A program made the position numbers and the translations under genes. A stretch of DNA of 64,000 bases from the NCBI GenBank assembly GCA_027622715.1, contig JAQBYN010000001.1, forward strand, positions 152,076-216,075, given 5' to 3'. The notes under the pieces were generated by a model. It saw only the letters and a program-made list of their open reading frames with translations, was not told where the DNA came from and searched no databases. Shown piece by piece: positions 1 through 8,622 of this stretch. How positions within the stretch are numbered: the stretch's first letter is position 1; each line of letters opens with the position of its first letter. The DNA comes from Pseudomonadota bacterium (GTDB lineage: Bacteria > Pseudomonadota > Alphaproteobacteria > SHVP01).

Positions 1-1837
1 CCGTACCTCGGGTCGAGTTAATTTCGACGTACTCCCCTTTGCGAAAGGCATCATCCATTAAGAAGAACGCGCCAGAGAAGATGTCGCGGATCAACGTCTG
101 TGCGCCGAAACCGACCGCGATACCGACCACACCGGCACCCGCAAAGATTGGGCCGATATCGAAACCCAGGGTCGAAAGGATCACCATGCCGGCAATCGAA
201 AACAGCAGAATGATCATCATGTAGCGCATGATCGGCAGCAGGGTTGCGATGCGCGACGCGCCGGGGCCACCGCCTTCCCCGCCCAGTTCTTCTTCCTCGC
301 CTTCCGGTAGCGGCGCACCGCCTTCTTCAGCGATGCGATGATCGATAAAGACGTTGAGCGCGCGATAACCAAGCCAGCAGAGCACTGCTGCGAGCGCGAT
401 GTTTAGACTCGCGTCCCAAAGATTGCCTTCACCACCTACGTCGATTCCCCACCAACGCCCCAGCTCGCCTAATGCGACGGTCGCAATTATTGCTAACGCA
501 GCATTCTCAAAGAACGAGCGAAACACTGGCCGATACTCGAAGCTGGCGGCTGTTAGCGCGGCACCTGCCGCGCCGTCTGCGTCGTCGATTTGGCCGGCCT
601 CACTCTCTTGGCGCGCACGTTCAGCAGCAGCAAGTTCTTCAAAACGGCGCAGCCGCCGATTGTAAAACCACTGAATGATGATCAGGACGAATCCGTAGGC
701 GATCATCGCCGCAAACATAATTGCAAAGGGCGCGACGATGACGAGGGCTGGCGCAGGCTGGTCCAGCGCAAGGCGAAAAACGAACATGGCAAATGCAAAG
801 GCGGCATACAGCAGCAAGATGCCCGGCACGAAACGGGCCAGATTGGTACGGACACGGAACATGGCCGCGCTCGGATATCTAGGCGCGAGAATATGCTGCA
901 ACGCCTTCCTGTTCTTCAGCGCGAAAATGACGAAGACGAGGATCGAAAACGCCGCTGCGCAGATTTGCAGGAAACGAATGTTCTCGGCGGTGAGGCCGGC
1001 ATCCAGTTGACCCGCACCGGCGAGACCGAGAAACCGTGCGGTTGCGACGAAGACGATGACAACCGCGACGGCAATGCCCCAATCTCTCTCGATTCTAATC
1101 GCTTCGTCATCCCGCAGGTTAACCAGACGATGGCTCGGGGCGTCGTAAACGAACAAATTCCATGAGATCCCGCGGCGCATCACGCGATAGACGGAATACC
1201 CGATAGCGCACTCAAAAATGAAGAGCCTGGAAGCCTCCAGGACCGGGTCAAGAACGATGGCGACCGCCATCATCATCAAGAAAAACACAACAGCGTAAAC
1301 AAGAGCCAACACCACACGGAACAACAAGTACTTCGCCTTATCGGCGGTTGTTTCTGGGTTTGGGTCATACATATAGGCGAAGTACTGCCGGCCGGCTTTC
1401 TGGATGCGGGTGATCACAAACCACCCAATAAGAAATCCTAGCAACGCCGTCCCGATCGCCCGGAGCATCCAAAGGTACCCGCCCTCCGGACTTGCGCGGC
1501 GAAGCGTTTCTTCGATGTTCGGCCCAAGTGTCGGAACGCTCAGCAGAATTTCCCGTATGCGGGTACGCGCTTTTAAGAATTGCGCGGTGCGGAGAGCGCC
1601 GACTTCATCGCCGCGGGCCGCTTCGGCGCTCCCAGCCGGTGTGACCACGATGACGGTGGATCCGTCTTTTCTTGCTTCTTCGAGAAGCACTTCCAATCCG
1701 TTTGCCGGCTCTGCCTTCGACGTCCCTGCCCCGGGCAAGAACTGGGCATGAGCCAGCTGCGAGGCCGACAGCGCGAACAGCGCGAACAGCGCGGGTATCA
1801 AAACGAGACGAATTGGATGGAGAAGGAGGCGGTGCAT
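1..1837 (-). CDS. MscS-family mechanosensitive ion channel, large form (C-terminus beyond window)
   Basis: The reading frame is open from an ATG at 1837 down to the window edge, about 612 codons, so the stop is not seen. The N-terminus looks like a signal peptide (residues 1-31, hydrophobic core then AHA before Q32). A soluble stretch follows, then roughly ten hydrophobic segments. The last visible part is the MscS pore signature, GAGVVGIAVGFGAQTLIRD, followed by an FSGAFFLMDDAFRKGEYVEI beta-domain entry. MscS pores open under membrane tension to release solutes in osmotic downshock. The extra N-terminal helices resemble the larger MscK/YbiO-type members. A charged Glu/Gly-rich loop precedes the pore. 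The family call is firm; the ion or osmolyte preference cannot be told. Confidence 0.9.
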   Translation of the reverse strand, partial: MHRLLLHPIRLVLIPALFALFALSASQLAHAQFLPGAGTSKAEPANGLEVLLEEARKDGSTVIVVTPAGSAEAARGDEVGALRTAQFLKARTRIREILLSVPTLGPNIEETLRRASPEGGYLWMLRAIGTALLGFLIGWFVITRIQKAGRQYFAYMYDPNPETTADKAKYLLFRVVLALVYAVVFFLMMMAVAIVLDPVLEASRLFIFECAIGYSVYRVMRRGISWNLFVYDAPSHRLVNLRDDEAIRIERDWGIAVAVVIVFVATARFLGLAGAGQLDAGLTAENIRFLQICAAAFSILVFVIFALKNRKALQHILAPRYPSAAMFRVRTNLARFVPGILLLYAAFAFAMFVFRLALDQPAPALVIVAPFAIMFAAMIAYGFVLIIIQWFYNRRLRRFEELAAAERARQESEAGQIDDADGAAGAALTAASFEYRPVFRSFFENAALAIIATVALGELGRWWGIDVGGEGNLWDASLNIALAAVLCWLGYRALNVFIDHRIAEEGGAPLPEGEEEELGGEGGGPGASRIATLLPIMRYMMIILLFSIAGMVILSTLGFDIGPIFAGAGVVGIAVGFGAQTLIRDIFSGAFFLMDDAFRKGEYVEINSTRGT

Positions 1838-1999
1838 GGTCTGGGTCCAATCGGAGTACTGAATTGCCCATCAGTATGGCGCCATCAGGCGGGCAACGGC
1901 ACGAACTGACAGGGTTCGATGCTTACCCTAAATTCTCTGGGTCTGCCTGCAAGGTTTCTCTAGCCAGCGGGGCCCCGCCCAGTGGTTGCCGCGCGAGGC

Positions 2000-3064
2000 T
2001 CAGAGCGCGCCGAGGATCGCGTCGCCCAACTCTCGGGTATTCGCGGTGCCGCCCATATCCGGCGTGCGCACCGCGCCGTCCGCCAGAACTGCCTCAATGG
2101 CGCGCATAATAGCGGCGGCCGCTTCGGGACACCCGAGATGGTCGAGCATCATTGCGCCTGACCAGATTTGCCCGATCGGATTGGCAATCCCCTTCCCCGC
2201 AATATCCGGTGCCGAGCCGTGCACCGGTTCGAACATCGACGGCGCGGTGCGCGCTGGGTTGATATTGCCGGACGGCGCGATGCCGATGGTACCGGTGGTC
2301 GCCGGTCCGAGGTCGGACAGAATATCGCCAAATAGATTGCTACCCACCACGACGTCAAACCAATCCGGATTGCGCACGAAATGCGCGGTCAAAATATCGA
2401 TGTGAAACTGATCAGTGCTGATCGAAGGATATTCTGCCGCGATGGTCGCAAAGCGTTCGTCCCAATACGGCATCGTGTGAATAATCCCGTTCGATTTGGT
2501 CGCCGAAGTCAGGTGCTTGCGCGGCCGACGGGCGGCAAGCTCAAACGCATAGCGCATGATCCGGTCGACCCCGCGGCGCGTAAAAACGCTCTCTTGCGTT
2601 GCCATCTCGAACTCGGTGCCGCTATAGAGGCGACCGCCGATCTCGGAATACTCGCCCTCGACGTTCTCGCGCACGATCCAGTAGTCTATGAAACCCGGCA
2701 GACGTCCGGCGAGTGGCGACGGCACGCCTTCAAACAAGCGCACAGGTCGCAGATTGACGTACTGATCGAAACCGCGCCGAATCGGAATCAGCAAACCCCA
2801 CAACGAGACATGGTCGGCCACCCCGGGGAACCCAACCGCACCAAAATAGATCGCATCGAATGGCCGTAATTGGTCGAGACCGTCTTCCGGCATCATCCGT
2901 CCCGTCTTGTGGAAGCGCTCACAACTCCAGTCGAAGGTCTGCCATTGCAGATCGATTCCTTGGGCGCTGGCAACACTTTCAAGGACCTTGACCCCTTCAG
3001 GCACCACCTCGTTTCCGATCCCGTCCCCAGGGATCAACGCGATACGAAAAGTCTTGGATGCCAT
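2000..3064 (-). CDS. ttuC: Tartrate / D-malate dehydrogenase (isocitrate-isopropylmalate dehydrogenase family)
   Basis: This 354-residue protein oxidises and decarboxylates (R)-malate or tartrate with NAD in the cytoplasm, by family membership. It opens with the nucleotide-fold motif IPGDGIGNEVVPEG (residues 11-24). It has the substrate-site segment YWIVRENVEGEYSEIGGR, the metal-binding run VVGSNLFGDILSDLG and the adenosine-binding run FEPVHGSAPDIAGKGIANP. The ENVEGEYSEIGG form and the length fit the TtuC/DmlA branch better than LeuB or Icd. It stands alone, with a 115 bp divergent intergenic region to the nuclease gene and 162 bp to the MscS gene. LeuB-like or 3-isopropylmalate activity is the main alternative. 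Confidence 0.88.
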   Translation of the reverse strand: MASKTFRIALIPGDGIGNEVVPEGVKVLESVASAQGIDLQWQTFDWSCERFHKTGRMMPEDGLDQLRPFDAIYFGAVGFPGVADHVSLWGLLIPIRRGFDQYVNLRPVRLFEGVPSPLAGRLPGFIDYWIVRENVEGEYSEIGGRLYSGTEFEMATQESVFTRRGVDRIMRYAFELAARRPRKHLTSATKSNGIIHTMPYWDERFATIAAEYPSISTDQFHIDILTAHFVRNPDWFDVVVGSNLFGDILSDLGPATTGTIGIAPSGNINPARTAPSMFEPVHGSAPDIAGKGIANPIGQIWSGAMMLDHLGCPEAAAAIMRAIEAVLADGAVRTPDMGGTANTRELGDAILGAL

Positions 3065-3179
3065 AGGCGTTCACAACTATCTGTCAAAGAGGCGCGCCGG
3101 GGCGGGTGGCGCGAAACCACGGTCGTGCGGTACTTTGGCATGGACGTTTCGGATGGAAAAGTGCTGAGGAGCTTCGGCA

Positions 3180-3695
3180 GTGCCAATTCTGATGGCGATC
3201 ATCGTTCTTGTCGCATTGTTGGCGGATCCGTATCGCGCCGCGGCGCAAGAGTGGTTCTTCGACAGCCCGCGGGTCGTGGACGGCGACACACTGTTGTTTT
3301 CGCCTCGGGACAAGCAAACGATGAGGGCGCATCTCGACGGCATCGACGCCGTTGAAGACAAGCAGCGCTGCGGTGCCGGTGTGCGCGAGACTGCGGAGTG
3401 GAGTTGCGGCCTAACCGCCCGCCTCTATTTGATGCGCACGCTCGAACGCCGCGGTTTTTTGCATTGCCGGTTGGTGGGCCAATATGACGACGGCTTACCA
3501 ACAGTCTTTTGCATGACGCGCGGGGGCGGCAGTTTGAGCTATGAAATGGTCAACGAAGGACTAGCGCTCGCGCTGCCGGGTGCCGACCGCGAACTCCAGC
3601 GGGCGCAGACCGATGCAAAGCAGGAGAAACGGGGAATCTGGCAAGGACCCTTTACGGCGCCCTGGGATTGGCGGCGCGATAACTCGGGTTCCTAA
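3180..3695 (+). CDS. Secreted staphylococcal-nuclease-like (TNase) protein
   Basis: This 171-residue protein has an N-terminal signal sequence (residues 1-22, ending RAAA before Q23) and then a single SNase domain. The opening strand carries VVDGDTL (32-38). An Arg-containing strand then leads to the GIDAVE segment, matching the calcium- and substrate-binding Asp/Glu positions of thermonuclease. The domain end shows the usual EGLALA...AQTDAKQEKRGIWQG pattern. Members hydrolyse nucleic acids outside the cytoplasm or act as binding proteins. The usual GIDAPE motif has Val for Pro here, a mild change. It is divergent from ttuC and not obviously in an operon; the MFS gene starts 47 bp downstream. 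Confidence 0.85.
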   Translation: MPILMAIIVLVALLADPYRAAAQEWFFDSPRVVDGDTLLFSPRDKQTMRAHLDGIDAVEDKQRCGAGVRETAEWSCGLTARLYLMRTLERRGFLHCRLVGQYDDGLPTVFCMTRGGGSLSYEMVNEGLALALPGADRELQRAQTDAKQEKRGIWQGPFTAPWDWRRDNSGS

Positions 3696-3742
3696 CGGTC
3701 GCAAATTCCGCACGTAATGTTCGAGGGAGAGAGCAGAAAATC

Positions 3743-4930
3743 ATGAAAAGCGTTGCGGTCATTGTCACCGCAGGTTGCCTGATCTCGGCGATATCGTTCG
3801 GGGTGCGCGCGGGATTCGGCCTGTTCTTGGATCCGATGTCGGTAGATTTGGGATGGGGTCGCGAGGTCTTCGCCCTGTCACTAGCGATCCAGAACCTCGT
3901 CTGGGGCTTGGGCCAACCTTTCGCAGGTGCCATTGCCGATCGCTACGGATCGGGCCGCGTGCTGGCGGGCGGCGGCGCGATCTACGCCGCGGGCGTGGTG
4001 CTGATGTCGGTCTCCTCCACGCCGCTGAGTATGCACCTGACCGCCGGTGTCATGGTCGGACTGGGAATTTCCGGCGCATCGTTCGCCGTTGTGCTCGCCG
4101 CCCTATCGCGTTTGGTGCCGCCCGAGAAGGTTGGTTGGGCGATGGGCATCGGCACGGCGGCGGGTTCGCTCGGACAATTTCTTGTCGTGCCGCTGGGCCA
4201 AGCGTTCCTGGCGGCCTATGGCTGGCCAACCGCCCTGCTGCTGCTCGGGGTGGTCGCCGCATTCATGATTCCGCTTGCGGGCGCGCTGACCGGCAAACCA
4301 GGCAAAGTTGGACGCGAGCAAACGATGAGCCAAGCCCTGCGCGAAGCTGGCGGTCACCGAGGTTACTGGCTTCTGCTTTCAGGGTTTTTCGTTTGTGGGT
4401 TTCACGTTGCCTTCATTCAGGTTCATCTTCCGGCCTATCTCACCGGCAATGGCCTATCGCCTGCAACGGCCGCTTATAGCCTGGCGGTCATCGGCTTGTT
4501 CAACATCGCCGGCGCCTACGCGGCCGGAACTTTTGCGGGCCGCTTTCGCGACAAGAAAATCCTGAGTGGTATCTACCTCGTTCGCGCAGTCGCTATCGCA
4601 GCATACGTTCTCTTGCCGATCTCGGTGTGGAGCACATATGCGTTCTGCGCCGTCATGGGGCTTCTTTGGCTGTCGACAGTGCCGCTGACATCATCGATCG
4701 TTGTTCACGTGTTCGGACCACGTTACGTCGGTACATTGTTCGGGATCGTTTTTTTCAGCCACCAAATCGGCGCCTTCGTCGGCGTCTGGCTTGGCGGTCG
4801 TGTCTACGACGCAACCGGCAGCTATCTCCCGGTTTGGTGGGCGGCCGCCGCGCTCGGGGCATTTGCCGCATTGGTCAATCTCCCGATCGACGACCGCAAG
4901 CTCGTGGCCAAAGAACCCGTCTCAGCTTAG
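3743..4930 (+). CDS. MFS transporter
   Basis: This is a 395-residue inner-membrane protein with about twelve hydrophobic segments and a charged central loop around residues 185-205 (GKPGKVGREQTMSQALREAG). The motif GAIADRYGSGRVLAGG after TM2 matches the MFS loop 2-3 signature. The overall pattern (RAGFGLFLDPMSVDLGWGREVFALSLAIQN) is that of the oxalate/formate-antiporter-like or monocarboxylate-type MFS group, so a carboxylate substrate is a reasonable guess only. A GAGGGAGAG-like purine run lies upstream of the ATG. The last codons overlap the 3' end of the convergent mscS gene by 9 bp. Confidence 0.88.
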   Translation: MKSVAVIVTAGCLISAISFGVRAGFGLFLDPMSVDLGWGREVFALSLAIQNLVWGLGQPFAGAIADRYGSGRVLAGGGAIYAAGVVLMSVSSTPLSMHLTAGVMVGLGISGASFAVVLAALSRLVPPEKVGWAMGIGTAAGSLGQFLVVPLGQAFLAAYGWPTALLLLGVVAAFMIPLAGALTGKPGKVGREQTMSQALREAGGHRGYWLLLSGFFVCGFHVAFIQVHLPAYLTGNGLSPATAAYSLAVIGLFNIAGAYAAGTFAGRFRDKKILSGIYLVRAVAIAAYVLLPISVWSTYAFCAVMGLLWLSTVPLTSSIVVHVFGPRYVGTLFGIVFFSHQIGAFVGVWLGGRVYDATGSYLPVWWAAAALGAFAALVNLPIDDRKLVAKEPVSA

Positions 4931-5767
4931 GTCAACATCGCCGGCCAATGCCTCCCCGGAAAACGCGAGACCCGAAGCCGGTAGCAACGCAACACCACGC
5001 GCCCGAAGGGACAATTGGGCCGCTTTGTTCGCGGCATATCGCACTTCAAAATACCGCATACTCGGCACCCAAAAGCGTATACCGATCACGAAACCGCCAT
5101 AGGTAAAGTCATGAAGACCGACCCGTGGGGCCGGGTCGGCCGCGACGCCGTCAACCGAGCGGATCGCGTCACTCAAGGCGATGAAGGTAGCCTCTAGATC
5201 CGTATCTTCCTCGACCGCTATTCTCGTTTCTACAATCCGGAACGCGTGAGAATTCACCAGAACCTGACCGACGACATCCTTGTTGGGAATCGTAATGCGC
5301 TCGCCGTCTTCGCCATCAAGCAATGTCGCGGTCAAAGAGATTTCGTTGACCACACCGCTCACGCCTTGCACACGAATCGTGTTCCCGACAACGAAGGGAC
5401 GGGTCAAGATCAACGCTAGGCCCGCAGCGTAGTTGGACAGGACCCCTTGTAAAGCGAACGTTGCGCCCAATGCGCCCGCACCGACAAATGCTACAATCGG
5501 TGCCAGTTCGACGCCCAAGTTTCCCATGGCGATAATGAGGACGAAGACAACGGCAAAGAACCGAATAACATTGCCAATGAAGCGCGATAGTGTTGGATCA
5601 ATACCTCGGGCCTCGGCAATCCGCGATACCCGGCTCCCACCCCAGCGAGCAAAGCGAAGGCCCAAGAGCAAGATGAGTAGCGCGCCGGCGATTTGGAAAC
5701 CGTACGAAATCGCGAAGTCGACAATCGTGTCAACAAAACCGGTGACCGCTTGAACCTGATCTTCCAC
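4922..5767 (-). CDS. mscS: Small-conductance mechanosensitive channel MscS
   Basis: At 281 residues this matches the length of classical MscS. It has three transmembrane segments (about 15-40, 60-85 and 90-125). The third is the glycine/alanine-packed pore helix GAGALGATFALQGVLSNYAAG. A beta domain follows (VVGNTIRVQGVSGVVNEISL) and a mixed C-terminal domain. It would gate in the inner membrane during hypo-osmotic shock. It is the second MscS-family gene in the first 6 kb, but it is not a close copy of the larger one. It converges on the MFS gene with a 9 bp overlap and is divergent from the DNA glycosylase gene across 75 bp. Confidence 0.93.
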   Translation of the reverse strand: MEDQVQAVTGFVDTIVDFAISYGFQIAGALLILLLGLRFARWGGSRVSRIAEARGIDPTLSRFIGNVIRFFAVVFVLIIAMGNLGVELAPIVAFVGAGALGATFALQGVLSNYAAGLALILTRPFVVGNTIRVQGVSGVVNEISLTATLLDGEDGERITIPNKDVVGQVLVNSHAFRIVETRIAVEEDTDLEATFIALSDAIRSVDGVAADPAPRVGLHDFTYGGFVIGIRFWVPSMRYFEVRYAANKAAQLSLRARGVALLPASGLAFSGEALAGDVDLS

Positions 5768-5842
5768 GCTGATCCTCCTGCACCGACAAGGAGACAGTTA
5801 TCATATCGGCATTGCATTTGGCCAAACGAAAGCTGATCGGAA

Positions 5843-6757
5843 ATGCCGGAACTGCCCGACATCGCCGTCTACGTTGAGTCCATTGAAGGGAAGGCCGCCG
5901 GGCAACGCCTGTCGAAGGCCAGAATTGCGAACCCGTTTCTTTTGCGAAGCGTTGATCCGCCGATCGGCACGGCCGAGGGGTGCAAACTCCTATCGGTCGC
6001 GCATGTCGGCAAAAGAATCGTCCTCGGTTTCGAAAACGACCTGTTTCTCGTTATTCACCTAATGATCGCAGGTCGCTTGCATTGGAAGGACCCAGGAACG
6101 CCGCTGAAGGGAAAACAGAATCTTGCCGCCCTGGATTTTGAGACCGGTAGCTTGGTTCTGACCGAGGCTGGCTCAAAACGGCGGGCATCGTTTCATCTCG
6201 TAACCGGGACCGCTGCAGTCGCCGAGTTCGATCCGGGCGGGATCGACGTAATGCGCTGTACCCATGAAACGTTTAGCGCGGCGCTCACAGCCACCAACCA
6301 CACTGTTAAACGCGCGCTGACAGACCCACGAATCTGCAGTGGCATCGGCAATGCCTACTCGGACGAGATTCTCCACCGTGCGAATCTCTCGCCGCTTCAA
6401 TGGACATCCCGGCTTGACCAAGACGGCATGTCGCGTCTTTACGAGGCGGTCGGCGCGGTGCTGTCAGAGTGGACCGACCGGCTCCGCGCCGAGGCCGCCG
6501 CAAACGACGGATGGCCGCTGAAGGTCACGGCTTTTCGAAAAGAAATGGCCGTGCACGGTCGCCACGGAGAGCCTTGCCCGATCTGCACAAACGCGGTTCA
6601 GCGCATCGCCTATGCCGACAACGAAACCAATTATTGCCCGACTTGCCAGACGAATGGGGTATTGCTCGCCGATCGATCCTTGTCGCGGCTCCTAAAAAAG
6701 GATTGGCCGCGGACGCTGGCTGAATTTGATGAACTGAAACGCGCGGCGCGCGGCTAA
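5843..6757 (+). CDS. Fpg/Nei-family DNA glycosylase (formamidopyrimidine-DNA glycosylase type)
   Basis: This 304-residue base-excision repair enzyme starts MPELPDIAVY, giving the catalytic Pro2-Glu3 pair of Fpg/Nei glycosylases. The helix-two-turn-helix DNA-binding region reads DPRICSGIGNAYSDEILHRA. Near the C-terminus there is a zinc finger with C245-x2-C248 and C265-x2-C268. The protein should excise oxidised bases and nick DNA by beta/delta elimination in the cytoplasm. Its N-terminal MPELPD form and its length differ from the usual MutM (about 270 residues), and about 30 residues follow the finger. It may be a Nei-like paralogue and not the cell's main MutM. Confidence 0.9.
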   Translation: MPELPDIAVYVESIEGKAAGQRLSKARIANPFLLRSVDPPIGTAEGCKLLSVAHVGKRIVLGFENDLFLVIHLMIAGRLHWKDPGTPLKGKQNLAALDFETGSLVLTEAGSKRRASFHLVTGTAAVAEFDPGGIDVMRCTHETFSAALTATNHTVKRALTDPRICSGIGNAYSDEILHRANLSPLQWTSRLDQDGMSRLYEAVGAVLSEWTDRLRAEAAANDGWPLKVTAFRKEMAVHGRHGEPCPICTNAVQRIAYADNETNYCPTCQTNGVLLADRSLSRLLKKDWPRTLAEFDELKRAARG

Positions 6758-7025
6758 CTTTCGAAATTGTCTAAAATTCGATACAAATGCCTAGGCACGA
6801 CGGGCGTTGCTCTGGTGCGAAAGTTCTGCTTTCATGGCCCCACGGTACGTCACATTTGTGGCAAACAGGGTCAGCAGAAGCCGCGGACCGACCGTCCATC
6901 AGCGAAGAATTTGTCTGACTGTTAGCAACGCGCGGTTCGCCGTGACGTTGGCGAGCGTCAGTTTGGATCAGAAGATCCCCCGCTTCCAGGCGGGAGACCG
7001 GGCGCTTCGAACCAAAGGCTTCGCT

Positions 7026-7865
7026 ATGGTTGACGGTCTGTCGGTCAAAACCAACACCAGCGCCAACATCGCGCTGCAGCAGTTGACGATCCTGAGCAAG
7101 AGGATTGAAACGACGCAGCTGCGCATAACCACTGGGCTCAAAGTCAGCAGCCCAAAGGACGATGCGGCAACGTTCCAGATTGCGACGCGGCTTCGCGGCG
7201 ACGTGGCCGGCCTTGGCGCAGTCAAGACGGCCCTGGCCAACGGCGACTCAATTGTCTCGGTGGCGATCGCCGCGGGCGACGCGATAACCGATCTTCTTAC
7301 AGAGATCAAAGGCAAGGTTGTACAGGCGAATCAGTCGGGGCTCGATACCGCGTCGCGCAGCGCCCTTGAGGAAGACTTTCAGTCGCTGCGTAGTCAGATT
7401 GAGACCATCGTCTCGACCGCCGATTTCAACGCGGTCAATTTGATCGACGCGAGCGCCACCAATTTGGATGTTCTGAGTAGCGTAGCAGGAAGTGTGATTA
7501 CGGTGAGTGCCCAATCGCTCGACACAACCACGCTCGGAATAAACGCCGAAAGCCTGTCAACCAGTTCCGCCGCGGCCAACGCGCTGACCGCAATCGAGAC
7601 GGCAATAGATCTGGCGGCGAACAAACTGGCGGCGCTAGGGTCGTCCGCGACTGGGCTTGAGATACAAAGTCAATTTACCACAACACTGATCAACGTCATC
7701 GAGGAAGGTATTGGCAATCTCGTCGATGCCGATTTGGCCGAGGAGAGCGCCAAGCTGCAGTCTCTACAGGTTCAACAGCAGCTCAGCGTCCAAGCCTTAG
7801 CGATTGCCAACGCCGCACCCTCGCTGGTGCTCAACCTCTTCCCAATACCGGGCTCGCAGAGGTAA
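7026..7865 (+). CDS. Flagellin-like protein
   Basis: From the ATG at 7026 the protein has 279 residues. The frame is open further upstream, but only the part from MVDGLSVKTNTSANIALQQL onward is flagellin-like. It has both conserved filament-core ends. The N-terminal D0/D1 helix region contains RITTGLKVSSPKDDAATFQI. The C-terminal helix contains DADLAEESAKLQSLQVQQQL and then ALAIANAAPSLVLNLF. The variable middle is very short, so it would build a thin, low-ornament filament or act as a minor flagellin. No export, chaperone, hook or motor gene is nearby, so it is an isolated locus. Upstream, 6758-7025 holds no gene and no promoter I can name. Confidence 0.85.
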   Translation: MVDGLSVKTNTSANIALQQLTILSKRIETTQLRITTGLKVSSPKDDAATFQIATRLRGDVAGLGAVKTALANGDSIVSVAIAAGDAITDLLTEIKGKVVQANQSGLDTASRSALEEDFQSLRSQIETIVSTADFNAVNLIDASATNLDVLSSVAGSVITVSAQSLDTTTLGINAESLSTSSAAANALTAIETAIDLAANKLAALGSSATGLEIQSQFTTTLINVIEEGIGNLVDADLAEESAKLQSLQVQQQLSVQALAIANAAPSLVLNLFPIPGSQR

Positions 7866-7868
7866 CGA

Positions 7869-8264
7869 TTAACCGATTGGCCCGACCGGCACCTCGGTGC
7901 TCTTCATGACAGCGACCCACGTGTTAAAGCGTTGCTGGAGCAAGATGGCGCGGTCGCTTTCGCTATTGCCGCTGCGGCCGCGGCCGCCACGCGTCAAATC
8001 GAAGGCCGCGCCGTCAACGGTTGAGACCGCGCGCATCGTGCGAATGCGCACCGGCGCCGTAATAATCTCAAAAGCCGCGCGAATGTCGTGCGCGGCGTCG
8101 ATCTGTTCTTGCGTCAATCGCCCACGTTGCAACAGCGTCCACAGCGGATCGGGCCGTAGCCTGGCAACGGTTTGCGGTGTCGGCGCGCCCTCTGGTCGCA
8201 AAGGCCGCGCCTTTCGACGGGCGCGGCGGGAACGGGCAAGGCGCGAACGAGCGTGCGAGGTCAT
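7869..8264 (-). CDS. Uncharacterised small protein divergent from the LexA-like repressor
   Basis: I do not recognise this protein. The frame is open to 8402, but the ATG at 8264 has a good ribosome site (GGACAGGAG about 8 bases upstream), giving 131 residues. The N-terminus is strongly Arg-rich (ARSRLARSRRARRKAR). The middle, RLTQEQIDAAHDIRAAFEII, looks like a helical segment faintly similar to small phage-associated alphaproteobacterial proteins of the DUF6456 kind. It is transcribed away from the S24-type repressor across a 358 bp control region, which suggests it is a target of that repressor. Its 3' end faces the flagellin gene with a 3 bp gap. Confidence 0.55.
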   Translation of the reverse strand: MTSHARSRLARSRRARRKARPLRPEGAPTPQTVARLRPDPLWTLLQRGRLTQEQIDAAHDIRAAFEIITAPVRIRTMRAVSTVDGAAFDLTRGGRGRSGNSESDRAILLQQRFNTWVAVMKSTEVPVGPIG

Positions 8265-8517
8265 GGCGAAAGCTCCTGTCCAGGCGTGGGGATTAGTCGT
8301 GGCGGTCGTTACCCAAGGTGACGTGCTCGGCGCGCAGCCAGCCTTCGAGAAACGCGCCACCGTCGTTGTCGAAGGCGGCATCGAGCGGCTGAATACAGGC
8401 ACTCGGATCGTGCGCGGCAGCCCCGCGGCGCACCTGTCCAGCTCGGCGCCCTACCGGTCTATGTTTTCTGCGGATTTTTGTGCGCCGGCTCGCAAAACGT
8501 CGAGTGTATATATGCAT

Positions 8518-8527
8518 AATACGTATT
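8518..8527. promoter_or_regulatory. Perfect 10 bp palindrome AATACGTATT, candidate operator
   Basis: AATACGTATT is self-complementary and lies in the AT-rich part of the region upstream of the S24-type repressor, about 95 bp from its start. HTH_XRE repressors bind short inverted repeats, so this is a candidate operator half or full site. This is an inference from position and symmetry only. Confidence 0.4.
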
Positions 8528-8552
8528 TACTTCGCTTAGATACCCACTGTCA

Positions 8553-8565
8553 ACGCATTTTGCGT
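8553..8565. promoter_or_regulatory. Perfect inverted repeat ACGCA-TTT-TGCGT, candidate operator
   Basis: The arms ACGCA and TGCGT are exact complements around a TTT centre. The site lies 58 bp before the repressor start and 26 bp from the AATACGTATT palindrome. A further TGCGT occurs at about 8603-8607, right after the upstream alternative start codon. Repeated half-sites of this kind are expected for cooperative repressor binding. Confidence 0.4.
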
Positions 8566-8622
8566 CCGTTCATCTTGCTCAAAAGCAAGAAAATTCATAA
8601 GATGCGTACTTCTGGGGATCGC

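Larger units (their letters stand above)
8265..8622. promoter_or_regulatory. Divergent control region between the small unknown gene and the repressor
   Basis: These 358 bases hold no convincing gene. Long frames crossing them are low-complexity extensions of the flanking genes. The part from about 8460 to 8600 is markedly richer in A and T than its surroundings and contains two perfect inverted repeats, listed separately. The arrangement of repressor, AT-rich palindromes and divergent gene is typical of an autoregulated phage-type or SOS-type switch. I could not place -35/-10 boxes with confidence; CATAAT at 8515-8520 is the best -10-like hexamer on the plus strand. Confidence 0.6.

Noticed and set aside
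7897..8622. Long N-terminal extension of the LexA-like repressor
   Set aside because: The extension overlaps the divergent small gene on the other strand and has no homology. The ATG at 8623 has a good ribosome site and starts at the HTH domain.
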